Assembly: GCF_947258925.1 (NCBI RefSeq)
Contig: NZ_CAMYKG010000018.1
Span: 1-50,437, forward strand
Source of the DNA: an uncultured Eudoraea sp.
GTDB lineage: Bacteria > Bacteroidota > Bacteroidia > Flavobacteriales > Flavobacteriaceae
Direction: 5' to 3'
DNA: 50,437 nucleotides
Shown here: positions 25,003 to 34,102 of the stretch, in pieces
How the letters are laid out: every line of letters begins with the position of its first letter
Position numbering within the stretch: the stretch's first letter is position 1
The notes under the pieces: generated by a model
The model's database searches: none
What the model was told of the DNA's origin: nothing
Seen by the model: only the letters and a program-made list of their open reading frames with translations
Translations under genes and position numbers: made by a program

Positions 25003-26655
25003 TTATTGTTTGGATTCCCCTTCCATCTCATGTAACATCCTCCTCGCATTATCTGCTGTAAGCCCATCAGGATCTATTCGAATGGCCTTGTTATAATATT
25101 CTTTAGCCTTTACAAGGTCTCCGGCCTTCCAATACCCCTCAGCCAGGCTGTCCCAGGTATTGGCAGATCCCGGAAAAAGTTTGGTATTCATTTCAAAGAC
25201 ATACAGCGCTCCCTCAAATTGTCCGGAGCCCAGCAGTTGATAGCCTGCCTTATTAAATTCCGCTTCAAAATTGAAAAATTTATATGCAGGATCTTGTACC
25301 AGTCGCTGTGCTTCTGTGGCTAAAAACTCAAATTTTTCATCCATAAACAACTGGGTTAAATAGCCCATAGGATCTATAATGAAGTTATCAGAGGTAAAGT
25401 TCAGGGCTGTTTCCAGAACAGGGTCCTTGTTGGTGCTATAATCATCATAGGAAGATTCTACCGCTAAATGGGGTACCGTATAATCTCCATTCTCCCATTG
25501 GGGCTTATCCTGCCACCAGGCAAAGGAGAGGTAAACTGCTAGCTTGGAATTAGGGAGTTCTACCCGGCGATTGTCACCGTAGAAATTAATATTTTCACCG
25601 GTGGGTTCCCCCACAAAGATGGCGTTGGTATAATTATCCAGTTCATTCACTAAATTCTGGCAAGCAGAGAAGGTACGCCTGCCTATGATAACGAAAAATT
25701 TTCCTGTCTGATTAATCTTTTGAGACTTTATAATACCCGTAACTATGGGTTTGTTTTTGTAGTTATTGCCACCCCCATTTAAACGTACATCCAGGATTAA
25801 GCGCTCTACTTCATTATTTTCCACAAATTCAAACAGGCGCTCGTAAAATGCAGGGATATTTTCATCGGGATCATCCTGTATCTGGCTATGGCGAACATAT
25901 ACAGCCTTTTGTTCCGGCAGGTATTCATAATAGTAGATCTTATCCAGGTTTTTAAGATAGGGTGGATTTTGAGATTGGTCCCTTACCCCTACCCAGTCAC
26001 TTTCCGGTTTTAGCTCACCATATTGAAGGGGAGTATCATGATTACTGGTGGCATTGATTACCGAATCAAAAGATTTGCCATCCTTTTCAAGGCTAAGGCT
26101 AATATCTTGTTTTAAGGTTTTGGTGATTCCCTGGGCATGCAGCACTTCGGGCACAATCAAATAAAGACCTGCATAGGCTTTAAAGAACTGGTTATTTTCT
26201 GCGGGAACAACCGGATAAATTGCTTTCAGTACTTCATCTGTCGGTATACCTTCTATAGCGGTTATTTTGGCGCCAACGACCGACTCATAATCTTTATGGG
26301 CAGCTGTAATATATAACCCGTCCGGGAATTGGTAAAGGTTTATCGGTAAGCTATGATAGGCTACAGGACCTTCCGAAAAACTTACCCTGGTATGCCCGTA
26401 TTTAAACATCCCTATGATCCTGGCAAAACCTACAAGGACCTCATGCTCCTGCATTTTGGGGATTTCTGTATAGAATTTTTCTACAGTCTCATCAAATTCT
26501 GAAGCTTTCACCTTTTTAAAAAGGAAAGGATAGTCCTTGTGAACCGTCTCCTGAAGGAAACGCAGGTCTTCCTGCCATTGCGAACTTGTAAATTTTTGTT
26601 GTGCGGGTAGTTGCCAAAACAGCAGTAAGGCAGCTAAAAAAAGTAATTTTTTCAT
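25003..26655 (-). CDS. S41-peptidase-like protein with C-terminal TPR
   Basis: The 550-residue protein has a signal peptide (to about 19, QLPAQQ). An N-terminal helical domain (about 25-115) precedes a peptidase S41/tail-specific-protease-like core. In the core, RLILDVRLNGGGNN is the usual substrate-binding strand and GRRTFSACQNLVNEL carries the probable catalytic Ser. EPTGENINFYGD follows. The PDZ domain of classic Ctp proteases is weak or missing. The C-terminus (about 465-545) has two TPR-like helices pairs (AEGYWKAGDLVKAKEYYNKA). It is probably periplasmic. Its substrate is unknown. Confidence 0.85.
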   Translation of the reverse strand: MKKLLFLAALLLFWQLPAQQKFTSSQWQEDLRFLQETVHKDYPFLFKKVKASEFDETVEKFYTEIPKMQEHEVLVGFARIIGMFKYGHTRVSFSEGPVAYHSLPINLYQFPDGLYITAAHKDYESVVGAKITAIEGIPTDEVLKAIYPVVPAENNQFFKAYAGLYLIVPEVLHAQGITKTLKQDISLSLEKDGKSFDSVINATSNHDTPLQYGELKPESDWVGVRDQSQNPPYLKNLDKIYYYEYLPEQKAVYVRHSQIQDDPDENIPAFYERLFEFVENNEVERLILDVRLNGGGNNYKNKPIVTGIIKSQKINQTGKFFVIIGRRTFSACQNLVNELDNYTNAIFVGEPTGENINFYGDNRRVELPNSKLAVYLSFAWWQDKPQWENGDYTVPHLAVESSYDDYSTNKDPVLETALNFTSDNFIIDPMGYLTQLFMDEKFEFLATEAQRLVQDPAYKFFNFEAEFNKAGYQLLGSGQFEGALYVFEMNTKLFPGSANTWDSLAEGYWKAGDLVKAKEYYNKAIRIDPDGLTADNARRMLHEMEGESKQ

Positions 26656-26681
26656 AATAGTATTCGTTAGAAGTTAGCCTC

Positions 26682-26702
26682 AAAGAGCAAGGTTTGCTCT
26701 TT
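26682..26702 (-). terminator. Hairpin between DUF5367 and S41-like genes
   Basis: AAAGAGCAA and TTGCTCTTT form a perfect 9-bp stem with a 3-base loop. It lies 56 bases after the DUF5367 stop and 27 bases before the S41-like start, all on the minus strand. No long T-run follows, so it is either a weak terminator or a leader hairpin. Confidence 0.45.
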
Positions 26703-26758
26703 ATAGGACATCATTTATTTAAAAATGTTACAGAAAGATTTTGAATCGGCCCTCTTAT

Positions 26759-27139
26759 TTAGGATTTTACTCCAAATTTGGAATAGAGCACAACCACCAA
26801 AATATACTCCAGTCCAATAATCCAAAACCAGGGGTCTCCAAAAAAGGAAAGATAATTTCCGCCCTCCGGGATAATAAATACTGGTACGGTTATTAAAGCA
26901 TCTAAACAAATGGTAATCAAAAACATAAATAGTCCTAATTTAAACCCATTGGTTTGTACTCCGTTCTTATAATAAAACCTGGCACCTAGTAGTACACTTG
27001 GTATTAAAACTAAGATAAGGACCAAATTTGCCTGGAGTTCCGGGTTGTCCAAAACCCTTACAAAATGTGACAAAATATAGGCGGTAACGCCCAAGATCCA
27101 TACGATTGCTGTTGCTATTAGTGCTCTCTTAATTTCCAT
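26759..27139 (-). CDS. DUF5367 membrane protein
   Basis: ATG 27139 (MEIKRALIATAIVWILGV) is the natural start. A longer frame to 27223 would overlap the upstream NmrA gene and add a non-membrane leader. The 126-residue protein has four hydrophobic helices and the conserved stretch NGFKLGLFMFLITICLDALI, as in DUF5367 proteins. Its function is unknown. It is the third gene of DUF1772, NmrA-like and DUF5367, 53 bases after the NmrA stop. Confidence 0.88.
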   Translation of the reverse strand: MEIKRALIATAIVWILGVTAYILSHFVRVLDNPELQANLVLILVLIPSVLLGARFYYKNGVQTNGFKLGLFMFLITICLDALITVPVFIIPEGGNYLSFFGDPWFWIIGLEYILVVVLYSKFGVKS

Positions 27140-27192
27140 TATTCTTTTGTTATTCGATTTGCATAAGTTGTTATATTTTAAACCGGGCAATT

Positions 27193-28038
27193 CTATTGGA
27201 GCCCTAACCCTGCCGGGTTCCATACCCCTGTTTTTTCAGTTGCATTTACATAGGCCGTGAAGTCTACGGGTTTTCTTCCCAGTACCTTTTCAATATCGTG
27301 GGTAATCACGGCATTGCTTTCTACCAAAACATTTTCAAACAAATAGTTAATCAACCAGAGATAATTTTCAGGTAAATTAAATTCCTTCATCATGGCATTG
27401 TATTCCTCCATACTGATTTCTGCGAATTGTATTTCCCTGCCTGTGGCGGTAGAAATTTCCCTGACCACATCAGAAAATGTAAGCGTACGTGGCCCTGTTA
27501 ATTCATAGGTCTCAGCATTATGTGCTGAACTAAGTAGTGCTTCAACGACTACGTCTGCAATATCATTAGCGTCTACATAGGGAACCTGTGCTTCGTTTTT
27601 GGGCAAAGCCACATGTCCGGCGAGTATAGGATCCAGAAAAAAGCTTTCACTAAAATTCTGATTAAACCAACTGGCCCTGACAATGGTCCATTCCAAACCG
27701 GAATTTTTGACTATTTCTTCACATTTTTCTGCTTCTATCTCACCCTTCCCGGATAGTAAAACAACTTTTTTAATCCCTGATTTTAAGGCTTGCCGTGTTA
27801 ATCCTTCAATTGCTTCAGCGGCTCCAGGCACCGCCAGATCTGGCTGAAAGGTAATATAGATGCTATCCATATCCTGAAGCGCAGCTTCCCAGGTATTTGA
27901 ATTTTCCCAATCAAAAGAGGGTTCTTCACTTCTGGACCCGATGCGAACAATTTGTCCTTTTTCTACTAAACGACTCGCTACACGACTACCGGTTTTTCCT
28001 TTGCCGCCTAATACTAAAATGTTTTGTTTCTTACTCAT
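27193..28038 (-). CDS. NmrA-like NAD(P)-binding protein
   Basis: This is a 281-residue cytosolic atypical short-chain dehydrogenase. The Rossmann motif is GGKGKTGSRVASRL at about 11-24, and GSRSEEP after strand two points to NADP. The rest follows the NmrA/azoreductase-like pattern (ILVLGG, VVLLSGKGEIEAE, WTIVRASWFNQNF, YVDANDIADVVVEAL, TYELTGPRTLTF). The active-site Tyr-x-x-x-Lys of true dehydrogenases is missing, as usual in this group, so it may be a redox sensor or a quinone reductase. It lies 33 bases after DUF1772, probably in one operon. Confidence 0.9.
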   Translation of the reverse strand: MSKKQNILVLGGKGKTGSRVASRLVEKGQIVRIGSRSEEPSFDWENSNTWEAALQDMDSIYITFQPDLAVPGAAEAIEGLTRQALKSGIKKVVLLSGKGEIEAEKCEEIVKNSGLEWTIVRASWFNQNFSESFFLDPILAGHVALPKNEAQVPYVDANDIADVVVEALLSSAHNAETYELTGPRTLTFSDVVREISTATGREIQFAEISMEEYNAMMKEFNLPENYLWLINYLFENVLVESNAVITHDIEKVLGRKPVDFTAYVNATEKTGVWNPAGLGLQ

Positions 28039-28071
28039 GATGTTGATTTTTAAATTGAATTAATTATGGTT

Positions 28072-28581
28072 TTATGCATTTGTTCTGCTAAGACAGATAA
28101 TAAGCAGTAATAAGAATGATAGTACTGTACTCACGGTTCTGATAAGATGAAACCTGTTCCACTTTACTTCGAACTTGTCCCGTAAAAGTTTTAATTCTTC
28201 GGCACTGGCCTGCATCAAATCTGTTTTATCCAATAGCTCATTCAAGGGTACATTTCCGAATATAGTGACTGCTACTAACCCGATAATATATAGCGCGGCT
28301 GATGCCATAACCAGCGATAATATAGTACCGGAAGATGTTTTGAATAAGAAGATGTTGGCTATATGCAAAAAGAACGGGCCAAAGAATACGATTAGAAATA
28401 TTGGGTTAATAATGGCCCTGTTCATCTCCTGAAACGACCTTAGATAACCCGGGTCAACCAATTGACCAATACCGGGCGTAACCGCATTGTTCCAGGTAAA
28501 ACAAAGTCCTGCCGTAAGTCCGGTTAAAAGGGTTGCCAGTACTAATACTATGGTTTGCGTATCAAAATTTAAAGAAGTCAT
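28072..28581 (-). CDS. DUF1772 membrane protein (anthrone-oxygenase-like)
   Basis: This is a 169-residue protein with four membrane helices. The opening LLTGLTAGLCFTWNNAVTPG and later SFQEMNRAIINPIFLIVFFG fit DUF1772, a family that includes anthrone oxygenases and many unknown proteins. His and Asn residues near the first helices might hold a cofactor. It heads the DUF1772/NmrA/DUF5367 operon, 90 bases from the AraC-type gene that lies upstream in the same direction. Confidence 0.88.
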   Translation of the reverse strand: MTSLNFDTQTIVLVLATLLTGLTAGLCFTWNNAVTPGIGQLVDPGYLRSFQEMNRAIINPIFLIVFFGPFFLHIANIFLFKTSSGTILSLVMASAALYIIGLVAVTIFGNVPLNELLDKTDLMQASAEELKLLRDKFEVKWNRFHLIRTVSTVLSFLLLLIICLSRTNA

Positions 28582-28671
28582 GATTACATTGTTTTAAGAT
28601 TACAATGCAAATTTGCGACTAAGCCTTATGACTTATTTGTTTGAAAAGGATTGAAATTTGTTCGAAAAGGA

Positions 28672-29538
28672 TTATGACTTTACCTCACTGGGCCGGAAAC
28701 CATATTTTTTGATAAAGGCATTCGAGAAAGAACTCAGGCTTTCATAGCCTACGGACCATGCTGCTTCTTGTATGGTAACCTCTTTGGAGCTTAGAAGATC
28801 ATGGGCCTTTATAAGACGTTCATTTTGCAGGTATTTGTACACAGGAAAACCAAACAGCTCTTTAAAATTCTTTTTGAGTTTAAAATCGTTTAACCCGATC
28901 ATTCTTGAAAGTTCAGCTATGGATGGCGGGGTCTCCATATTTTTAGTAAGGATTTCTTTGGCCTCATATAACTTTTCCCTGTCAGTGTTCTTTATTGTTT
29001 TGGTCTTGTCTTTGGCTGAACCTGATACTTTGGCAAAAAAATGTGCTAATAATTCTGTAACCTGGCTCCTTAAAAATAAGGACCTGGCCGGGCCCTCGTA
29101 AGTGTTTGTAAAAATTTTATCGACCGCATTTTGCATGTTATGGTCCATGTAAAAAGTTGGGCCTTCAACGTAATCGCTATTTGGGTTTATAAGCTCATTT
29201 ACATATTGTGAATAGACTTCACGTTCACTATCCGGGAGTTCTTTTAAATTCTTAAGACTGTAAAGAATAACTACACAAGACAATTTTTTATGTTTGGAAA
29301 CGGTATGAACAAAGTCAACATTTTTATTGGCAAAAAAGGACATGGCCAACCCCTTGGTATTGTTATAGCTTTTTTGATGCGTACCGTATTTTACCTTAAG
29401 ATCTACGTTGCCTGCACCATAAAAAGCAAAGGCTATGACATCTTCATCAAAACCGCAGCTATCAATAGTCTCCTCTTTAGAATCTGCATATTCTAATAGA
29501 ACTACGAAGTCATTTATTTCTATAAAATCTCTGGTCAT
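28672..29538 (-). CDS. AraC family transcriptional regulator
   Basis: The 288-residue protein has a variable N-terminal sensing half (about 1-185) and a C-terminal pair of helix-turn-helix motifs (about 195-285). The first is PPSIAELSRMIGLNDFKLKK. The second contains IQEAAWSVGYESLSSFSNAF and ends KYGFRPSEVKS, the AraC/XylS signature. The N-terminus, with a cupin-like AFAFYGAGNVDL, has no obvious family. It probably controls the DUF1772/NmrA/DUF5367 operon next to it. Confidence 0.93.
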   Translation of the reverse strand: MTRDFIEINDFVVLLEYADSKEETIDSCGFDEDVIAFAFYGAGNVDLKVKYGTHQKSYNNTKGLAMSFFANKNVDFVHTVSKHKKLSCVVILYSLKNLKELPDSEREVYSQYVNELINPNSDYVEGPTFYMDHNMQNAVDKIFTNTYEGPARSLFLRSQVTELLAHFFAKVSGSAKDKTKTIKNTDREKLYEAKEILTKNMETPPSIAELSRMIGLNDFKLKKNFKELFGFPVYKYLQNERLIKAHDLLSSKEVTIQEAAWSVGYESLSSFSNAFIKKYGFRPSEVKS

Positions 29539-29679
29539 ACTTAATGCTAAGATATTTAATTTGTCAATTACTTAGCGTCTAATATCGCACCAGTATCAAT
29601 TGAGCTCGTTCTTAAATTTGTTGGGCTCTAAACCGAGAATATCTTCTCAATACAAGTATGTGGACGTAAACCTTATTGT

Positions 29680-31536
29680 TTAAGCAGGAACGCTACTTTT
29701 CTGTCCCTCCACAAAATACATTTTCAGACTGCCCCGGTTCTTTACTTTTATTTCTCCCCTGAAGGCACAGTCATAATTATCTTTGATTAACTCATAGGTA
29801 TTTTCACTGATATTGATCTTCCCGGCTTCCGAATTTGATTCCATACGGGAGGCCACATTTACAGCATCGCCCCAGATATCATAGGCAAACTTATTGGTCC
29901 CCACTACCCCGGCAACCACAGGACCGGTATTGATGCCTATACGGATATCAAAAGTTAGTTCACTAGCGGCCATATCGTTTTTGGTCTCTTCTACGAAGGC
30001 GGCAATTTCCATTGCGGCTAGAACCATTCTGTTGGCGTGGTCTTTTTCATTATCATGTAAGCCCCCCGCGCACATATAGGCATCCCCTATGGTTTTAATT
30101 TTTTCCAGGCCATGCTTTTCTATAATGGCATCAAACTTTGAGAAGTAAAAGTCCACGGTTTCTACCAAAGCCTCGGGAGACAGCTTTTCGGAATAAGTCG
30201 TAAAACCCTTAAAATCTGAAAATAAAACCGTAACGGCATCGTATTTTTTGGCTTTTACCTTTCCTTTTTCTTTCAGTTCCAGCGCAGTTTCTTCTGGGAG
30301 GATATTGAGTAAGAGTTTATCTGAGCGTTCTTTTTCTTCCTCAATGATCTGTTTTGTTTTTCTGATAAAGTTATTACGTCGGTACAGACCTATTGCCATG
30401 ATGCCTATTAATAATAGTGCAATGGCCGTGCCAATGGTCATATTGCGCTGGTTTTTTTCTCTTTGCTCTGCCAGGTCTACTTCTGTCTGCTTTTGGGAGA
30501 CTTCAAAATTGGTGCGTTGATCCGCCATTTGCTGTACGGTTTCAATATTTTTTACACTATCCCGATATATAATATGCGCTTTGTAATGGGCATAAGAGGT
30601 AACAAGGTCTCCAATAAGTTCATAAAGCTCTGCAAGTTTTTTATTCGCATCGGCAATCTGTTCCTTTAACCTGTATTGTTCTGCAAGTGTAAGACTTCTT
30701 TTTGCATAATCGATAGCCGTTGGGTGTTCCTCTTTTCCTAAATAGATATCGGACATTGATATGAGGTACACGCTGATGGGATAATAATCTTCCAGTTCCT
30801 CCAGGATGGTAATAGCCTCATCGATATTTGCTTCAGCTTGCTTGTTCCTGCCTTGTTCGGCATAGACCATCCCCACATTTCCCTTATAGTAGGCAGTACC
30901 AATCAGGTAATTAGCCTCCTGATAGAGGATTCCAGACTCTTCAAAATATGTTAAAGCTAAATCAAATTTTCCAGTATTAAAAGCTTCATCTCCCGCATTT
31001 AATAGAGCATGTGCCAGGGAAATTTTAGCATCTGACTTTCTTAATAGCGCTATGGCCTTTTTATAATAGATTTCCGCATTATTGGAATTGTCCATTTCGG
31101 AATAAATGTCTGCTATGGACATATTCGCTAATCCCTGGTCTTCAATTGATTTTGCTTTAATTGCGGCTTCCGCACTTTTGAAAAAAGCATCCAATGCGGT
31201 TTCTAAATTACCAAGTATTCTATTAGAGTTTCCTAGCTGGTTGTAACCTTTTGATATATAAAGTTCATTTTCTCCCCTTTTTGCCAGATTAACAAGTTCT
31301 TTAGCATACTTAACAGATAAACTGAGATCTTTACACTCATTAAAAGATAAGTCTTCTAGTAATTTTAGTTTTGATATACCTTGTAAGGTATCAGCCTTAT
31401 AAATTATTGCCAAACTATTGGCAATCCCTTGGTCCTGTGCATAACTAACTGCTATCGATAAGAAAATAAAGCCTACGGTTAAATAGGCTTTTATAAATTT
31501 ATTAAACGACTTTATTTTAGGTACTAGATTTACCAC
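29680..31536 (-). CDS. Membrane TPR class III adenylate cyclase
   Basis: This 618-residue protein starts with GTG at 31536. It has a signal sequence (about 15-34), a periplasmic array of about seven TPR units (about 50-330), a membrane helix at 366-386, a short linker, and a class III cyclase domain (430-610). Metal ligands are Asp441 and Asp485. Base-selecting residues are Lys481 (KTIGDAYM) and Asp553 (DIWGDAVN), the adenylate rather than guanylate pair. Asn560 and Arg564 fit the transition-state residues. The active site is therefore complete and should make cAMP in the cytosol in response to protein contacts outside. It overlaps the upstream gene by 20 bases. Confidence 0.93.
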   Translation of the reverse strand: MVNLVPKIKSFNKFIKAYLTVGFIFLSIAVSYAQDQGIANSLAIIYKADTLQGISKLKLLEDLSFNECKDLSLSVKYAKELVNLAKRGENELYISKGYNQLGNSNRILGNLETALDAFFKSAEAAIKAKSIEDQGLANMSIADIYSEMDNSNNAEIYYKKAIALLRKSDAKISLAHALLNAGDEAFNTGKFDLALTYFEESGILYQEANYLIGTAYYKGNVGMVYAEQGRNKQAEANIDEAITILEELEDYYPISVYLISMSDIYLGKEEHPTAIDYAKRSLTLAEQYRLKEQIADANKKLAELYELIGDLVTSYAHYKAHIIYRDSVKNIETVQQMADQRTNFEVSQKQTEVDLAEQREKNQRNMTIGTAIALLLIGIMAIGLYRRNNFIRKTKQIIEEEKERSDKLLLNILPEETALELKEKGKVKAKKYDAVTVLFSDFKGFTTYSEKLSPEALVETVDFYFSKFDAIIEKHGLEKIKTIGDAYMCAGGLHDNEKDHANRMVLAAMEIAAFVEETKNDMAASELTFDIRIGINTGPVVAGVVGTNKFAYDIWGDAVNVASRMESNSEAGKINISENTYELIKDNYDCAFRGEIKVKNRGSLKMYFVEGQKSSVPA

Positions 31537-31891
31537 GTATTTTTGGATCTTGCTTATAGGTTATACCTGGATGTCCTGCCACAGTATAAAAAAGCGTATA
31601 TTCTTTTGTCTCATTTTCAGGTAATGACCCGACTATTCCGGTAAACTTATTTGCTGGTGTAGGATTGGTACTGAATAAATCGACATCCTCGGTAATCTTG
31701 GTTATCGTGGCATTTTCAGTTCCTACAAATTGCACTGGTTGGCCCTTCACAACATCCGTAGTGAATTCAGCGTCCCCAGGCCCGCCAATAGGAAGTGATA
31801 ATGTCCCATCCGAAAGACCGGGTGGGTGTGGAATTGCCGTTGTTGCAGATACATTAATAGTGATTTTTTTTGGTTTATTTCCGTGGCTCAT
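31517..31891 (-). CDS. Hypothetical protein coupled to the cyclase gene
   Basis: The 124-residue protein has no signal peptide or membrane helix. It is beta-rich, with repeated Thr and Pro. It starts MSHGNKPKKITINVSATTAI and ends with EYTLFYTVAGHPGITYKQDP and IRGKSST. The closing DPKI pattern recalls small flavobacterial beta-sandwich proteins, but I do not recognise a family. Its end overlaps the adenylate cyclase gene by 20 bases, so the two are probably translated together and may work together. Confidence 0.7.
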   Translation of the reverse strand: MSHGNKPKKITINVSATTAIPHPPGLSDGTLSLPIGGPGDAEFTTDVVKGQPVQFVGTENATITKITEDVDLFSTNPTPANKFTGIVGSLPENETKEYTLFYTVAGHPGITYKQDPKIRGKSST

Positions 31892-32107
31892 AATTTTAGT
31901 TTTTTAAGGTTAGTAATTGAAATTCTAAGATAGTATTTTTCTATTAACAAATTTAACTAAGTCAATAGAATTACTTTAAAAAAGAAACTATACTTTACCC
32001 GGGATAGATTTTGGTAAGATGAAAATGCATCTGTTTAGTTCTTTCGTTGGTGCCAAATAGTGCTTTTTCGTTACTATTGTTCTTATAGTAAATAATAGCC
32101 GCTAGAC

Positions 32108-32581
32108 TTATTCGGGCGATGCATATTCGAAATAAAGCTCATTTCCGATATCGCCTTCCGGTTTGTGTATGTACCCCAGAAACTTATACCATGATATGCG
32201 ATCCGTATCATCTGCTTCGGCGTACTGGCTAATGCTGCACCCCTTAAATTGCTCAGCCAGCTCTTTGGCTATTTTGCGCATGTCAAAACTTATCTGCATT
32301 CCATATTCTTCCATATGTTTACTGGATACAAAGAAGGTTGCATATTTCTTATCGTCAACTTTATACCCACCAACAATGGCCAGTGGTGCACCGTCCGGGG
32401 TTTTCCATATTTTGGAATACCCGCCCTGTTGCGCCAATTTTAGAAGATCCTTTATAAATTGCAGCGTTTCCTGCCGTTCACTTTCATTATCAAGTTTCCA
32501 CTCCCACTGCAATTTCTCCCATGGATTTTCGAGAATATACATTATATCAGTAGAGCTTATTTCATCATGATGTTCAGACAT
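32108..32581 (-). CDS. GNAT-like hypothetical protein
   Basis: This is a 157-residue soluble protein. The C-terminal ISWYKFLGYIHKPEGDIGNE looks like the last strands of a GNAT acetyltransferase (WYxxLGF). The middle IWKTPDGAPLAIVGGYKVDD fits the beta-hairpin before the acetyl-CoA loop. The usual (Q/R)xxGx(G/A) acetyl-CoA motif is not clear, so activity is uncertain. It is a single gene. Confidence 0.65.
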   Translation of the reverse strand: MSEHHDEISSTDIMYILENPWEKLQWEWKLDNESERQETLQFIKDLLKLAQQGGYSKIWKTPDGAPLAIVGGYKVDDKKYATFFVSSKHMEEYGMQISFDMRKIAKELAEQFKGCSISQYAEADDTDRISWYKFLGYIHKPEGDIGNELYFEYASPE

Positions 32582-32664
32582 ACTAACAGGTAATTTCAGT
32601 AAAATTCACAGACAATTTAGTATTTGTTTTTCGGTATTCCTAAGAATTAAATCCACTTTATAAG

Positions 32665-33582
32665 CTATTTCTTAAACCTGGATAAAAGGGCTATTTTCTT
32701 TTTGGTATTAATAAAATATACCCCTGTAAGCAGGATGATGGCTGCTGCAATTGATTGTAGTGTGATAGGTTCATTTAAAAAGTAACTTCCCAGGAACATC
32801 GCCACAATGGGATTCACATAGGTATTGGTAGCTACCTTTTCCGGAGAAACGTTTTTTAAAAGGTAATTAAAGGAAGTGAAGGCCACTATACTACCGAAAA
32901 TAATAAGTAGTAGCATGGACCAGTTGGTTTCCGGACTCCAGCTGGTGGGCGAGCTCCAGGTTTCGCCAAAAGCCAGGCTCATAAGACCCAGCATAAGTCC
33001 ACCCATAAACATCTGGTAGCCGGTGTTTACAAAAAAGTTTTTAGGAAAATCTGCACGGCCCACAAAGAGGCTGCCATAGGCCCATGCCAGCATGGCGGAA
33101 AAGATCATCCCAATACCCAGCAAGGCGTTTTCCTGTTCCAGCACGGCTTTTTGGTTTATAAGTAAGTACATCCCTATAATCCCTAAAAAAATTCCTACGA
33201 TAGAACTGCTTTGTATTTGTTTCCCCTGGAGGATCCACATCATTAAAAGCACTATCAGGGGTTGGGCAGAGATCTCCAAAGCTGCAAAGTTGCTATCTAC
33301 ATATTTCAGGGCCCATACCACTACCCCATTGCCAAAACTCAAAAAAAGAAATCCCACCAGGATGGTATTGCCCAACTGCTTTTTGGTAATGCGGAGGCTT
33401 TTACCCAGGAGTGCAGCAATTCCAAAAATTAGAAGTCCGGCAGTGGTAAAACGAACTCCTGCCAGCATAAAGGGAGGTAGTTCTGCCACTGCTATTTTGT
33501 TTAGCAGGTAAGTAGACCCCCAGATCACATAAATAGCGAAGAAAGCGCCGATTATTAATGGAACATTTCGTTTGGACTCCAT
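32665..33582 (-). CDS. EamA/DMT family exporter
   Basis: ATG 33582 (MESKRNVPLIIGAFFAIYVI) is preferred to a start at 33603 that adds seven residues. The 305-residue protein has ten helices in two EamA halves. WGSTYLLNKIAVAELPPFML is the first-half signature, and VSPEKVATNTYVNPIVAMFL marks the second. Family members export metabolites or amino acids across the inner membrane. The substrate is unknown. It is a single gene. Confidence 0.92.
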   Translation of the reverse strand: MESKRNVPLIIGAFFAIYVIWGSTYLLNKIAVAELPPFMLAGVRFTTAGLLIFGIAALLGKSLRITKKQLGNTILVGFLFLSFGNGVVVWALKYVDSNFAALEISAQPLIVLLMMWILQGKQIQSSSIVGIFLGIIGMYLLINQKAVLEQENALLGIGMIFSAMLAWAYGSLFVGRADFPKNFFVNTGYQMFMGGLMLGLMSLAFGETWSSPTSWSPETNWSMLLLIIFGSIVAFTSFNYLLKNVSPEKVATNTYVNPIVAMFLGSYFLNEPITLQSIAAAIILLTGVYFINTKKKIALLSRFKK

Positions 33583-33684
33583 ACGGGATAGAATAGAAAG
33601 CAATATTAGCTTTTTGAAAGTAGATCAGGAAGGATTTTATTCAAATAGTTAGAACAACGGATAAAAAAATAGTAGTAACCCGGG

Positions 33685-34053
33685 TTATTTCTTTTTTCTC
33701 TTTTTGCTTGCCCTGGCCAGAGGGTTAAAGGCCAGGCTTAGTTTTATCCAATACTCCAGATCCTTATCCAGGTCCCATCCATCCGGGGTTACATAAATAT
33801 AACCTTTCATGGGCCTCCCTGTGAAGTCCATTGGCAGGCAAACCTCTTTCTCAATTTCTTTATTATAGGCCTCCTCCCCTATCCTGGCCATGAGCAAGCT
33901 GTCCCCGTACTTTTTATCGATGTGGATCCCACAAAGCATTTTGTCATCTACAGAGAACAGGAGTCCGCCCATCATCTTTTTTGTAGTATGGGCCACCCCA
34001 AGATGTTTAAGTATGTGCTTTATTCTGTCTGCCAAATATTCATCGTAAGCCAT
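33685..34053 (-). CDS. TfoX N-terminal domain protein
   Basis: This is a 122-residue cytosolic protein. KKMMGGLLFSVDDKMLCGI is the TfoX/Sxy N-terminal domain core (usually KKMFGG). The tail is Lys/Arg-rich (ARASKKRKKK). There is no C-terminal TfoX domain, so a role in competence is not implied. Lone N-domain proteins are common and uncharacterised. It starts 49 bases downstream of the MBL hydrolase gene in the same direction and may share its transcript. Confidence 0.9.
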   Translation of the reverse strand: MAYDEYLADRIKHILKHLGVAHTTKKMMGGLLFSVDDKMLCGIHIDKKYGDSLLMARIGEEAYNKEIEKEVCLPMDFTGRPMKGYIYVTPDGWDLDKDLEYWIKLSLAFNPLARASKKRKKK

Positions 34054-34102
34054 ACTGGTTGCCTTTTGAATCTCTCTAAAATACCAAATAAATTGTTATG
34101 TT

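Noticed and set aside
26759..27223. Longer form of the DUF5367 protein starting at 27223
   Set aside because: The extra 28 residues overlap the NmrA-like gene and have no membrane or family character. The family starts at the MEIKRAL Met.
32071..32091. Hairpin TTACTAT/ATAGTAA after the GNAT-like gene
   Set aside because: The stem is almost all A/T and no T-run follows on the minus strand, so terminator function is doubtful.
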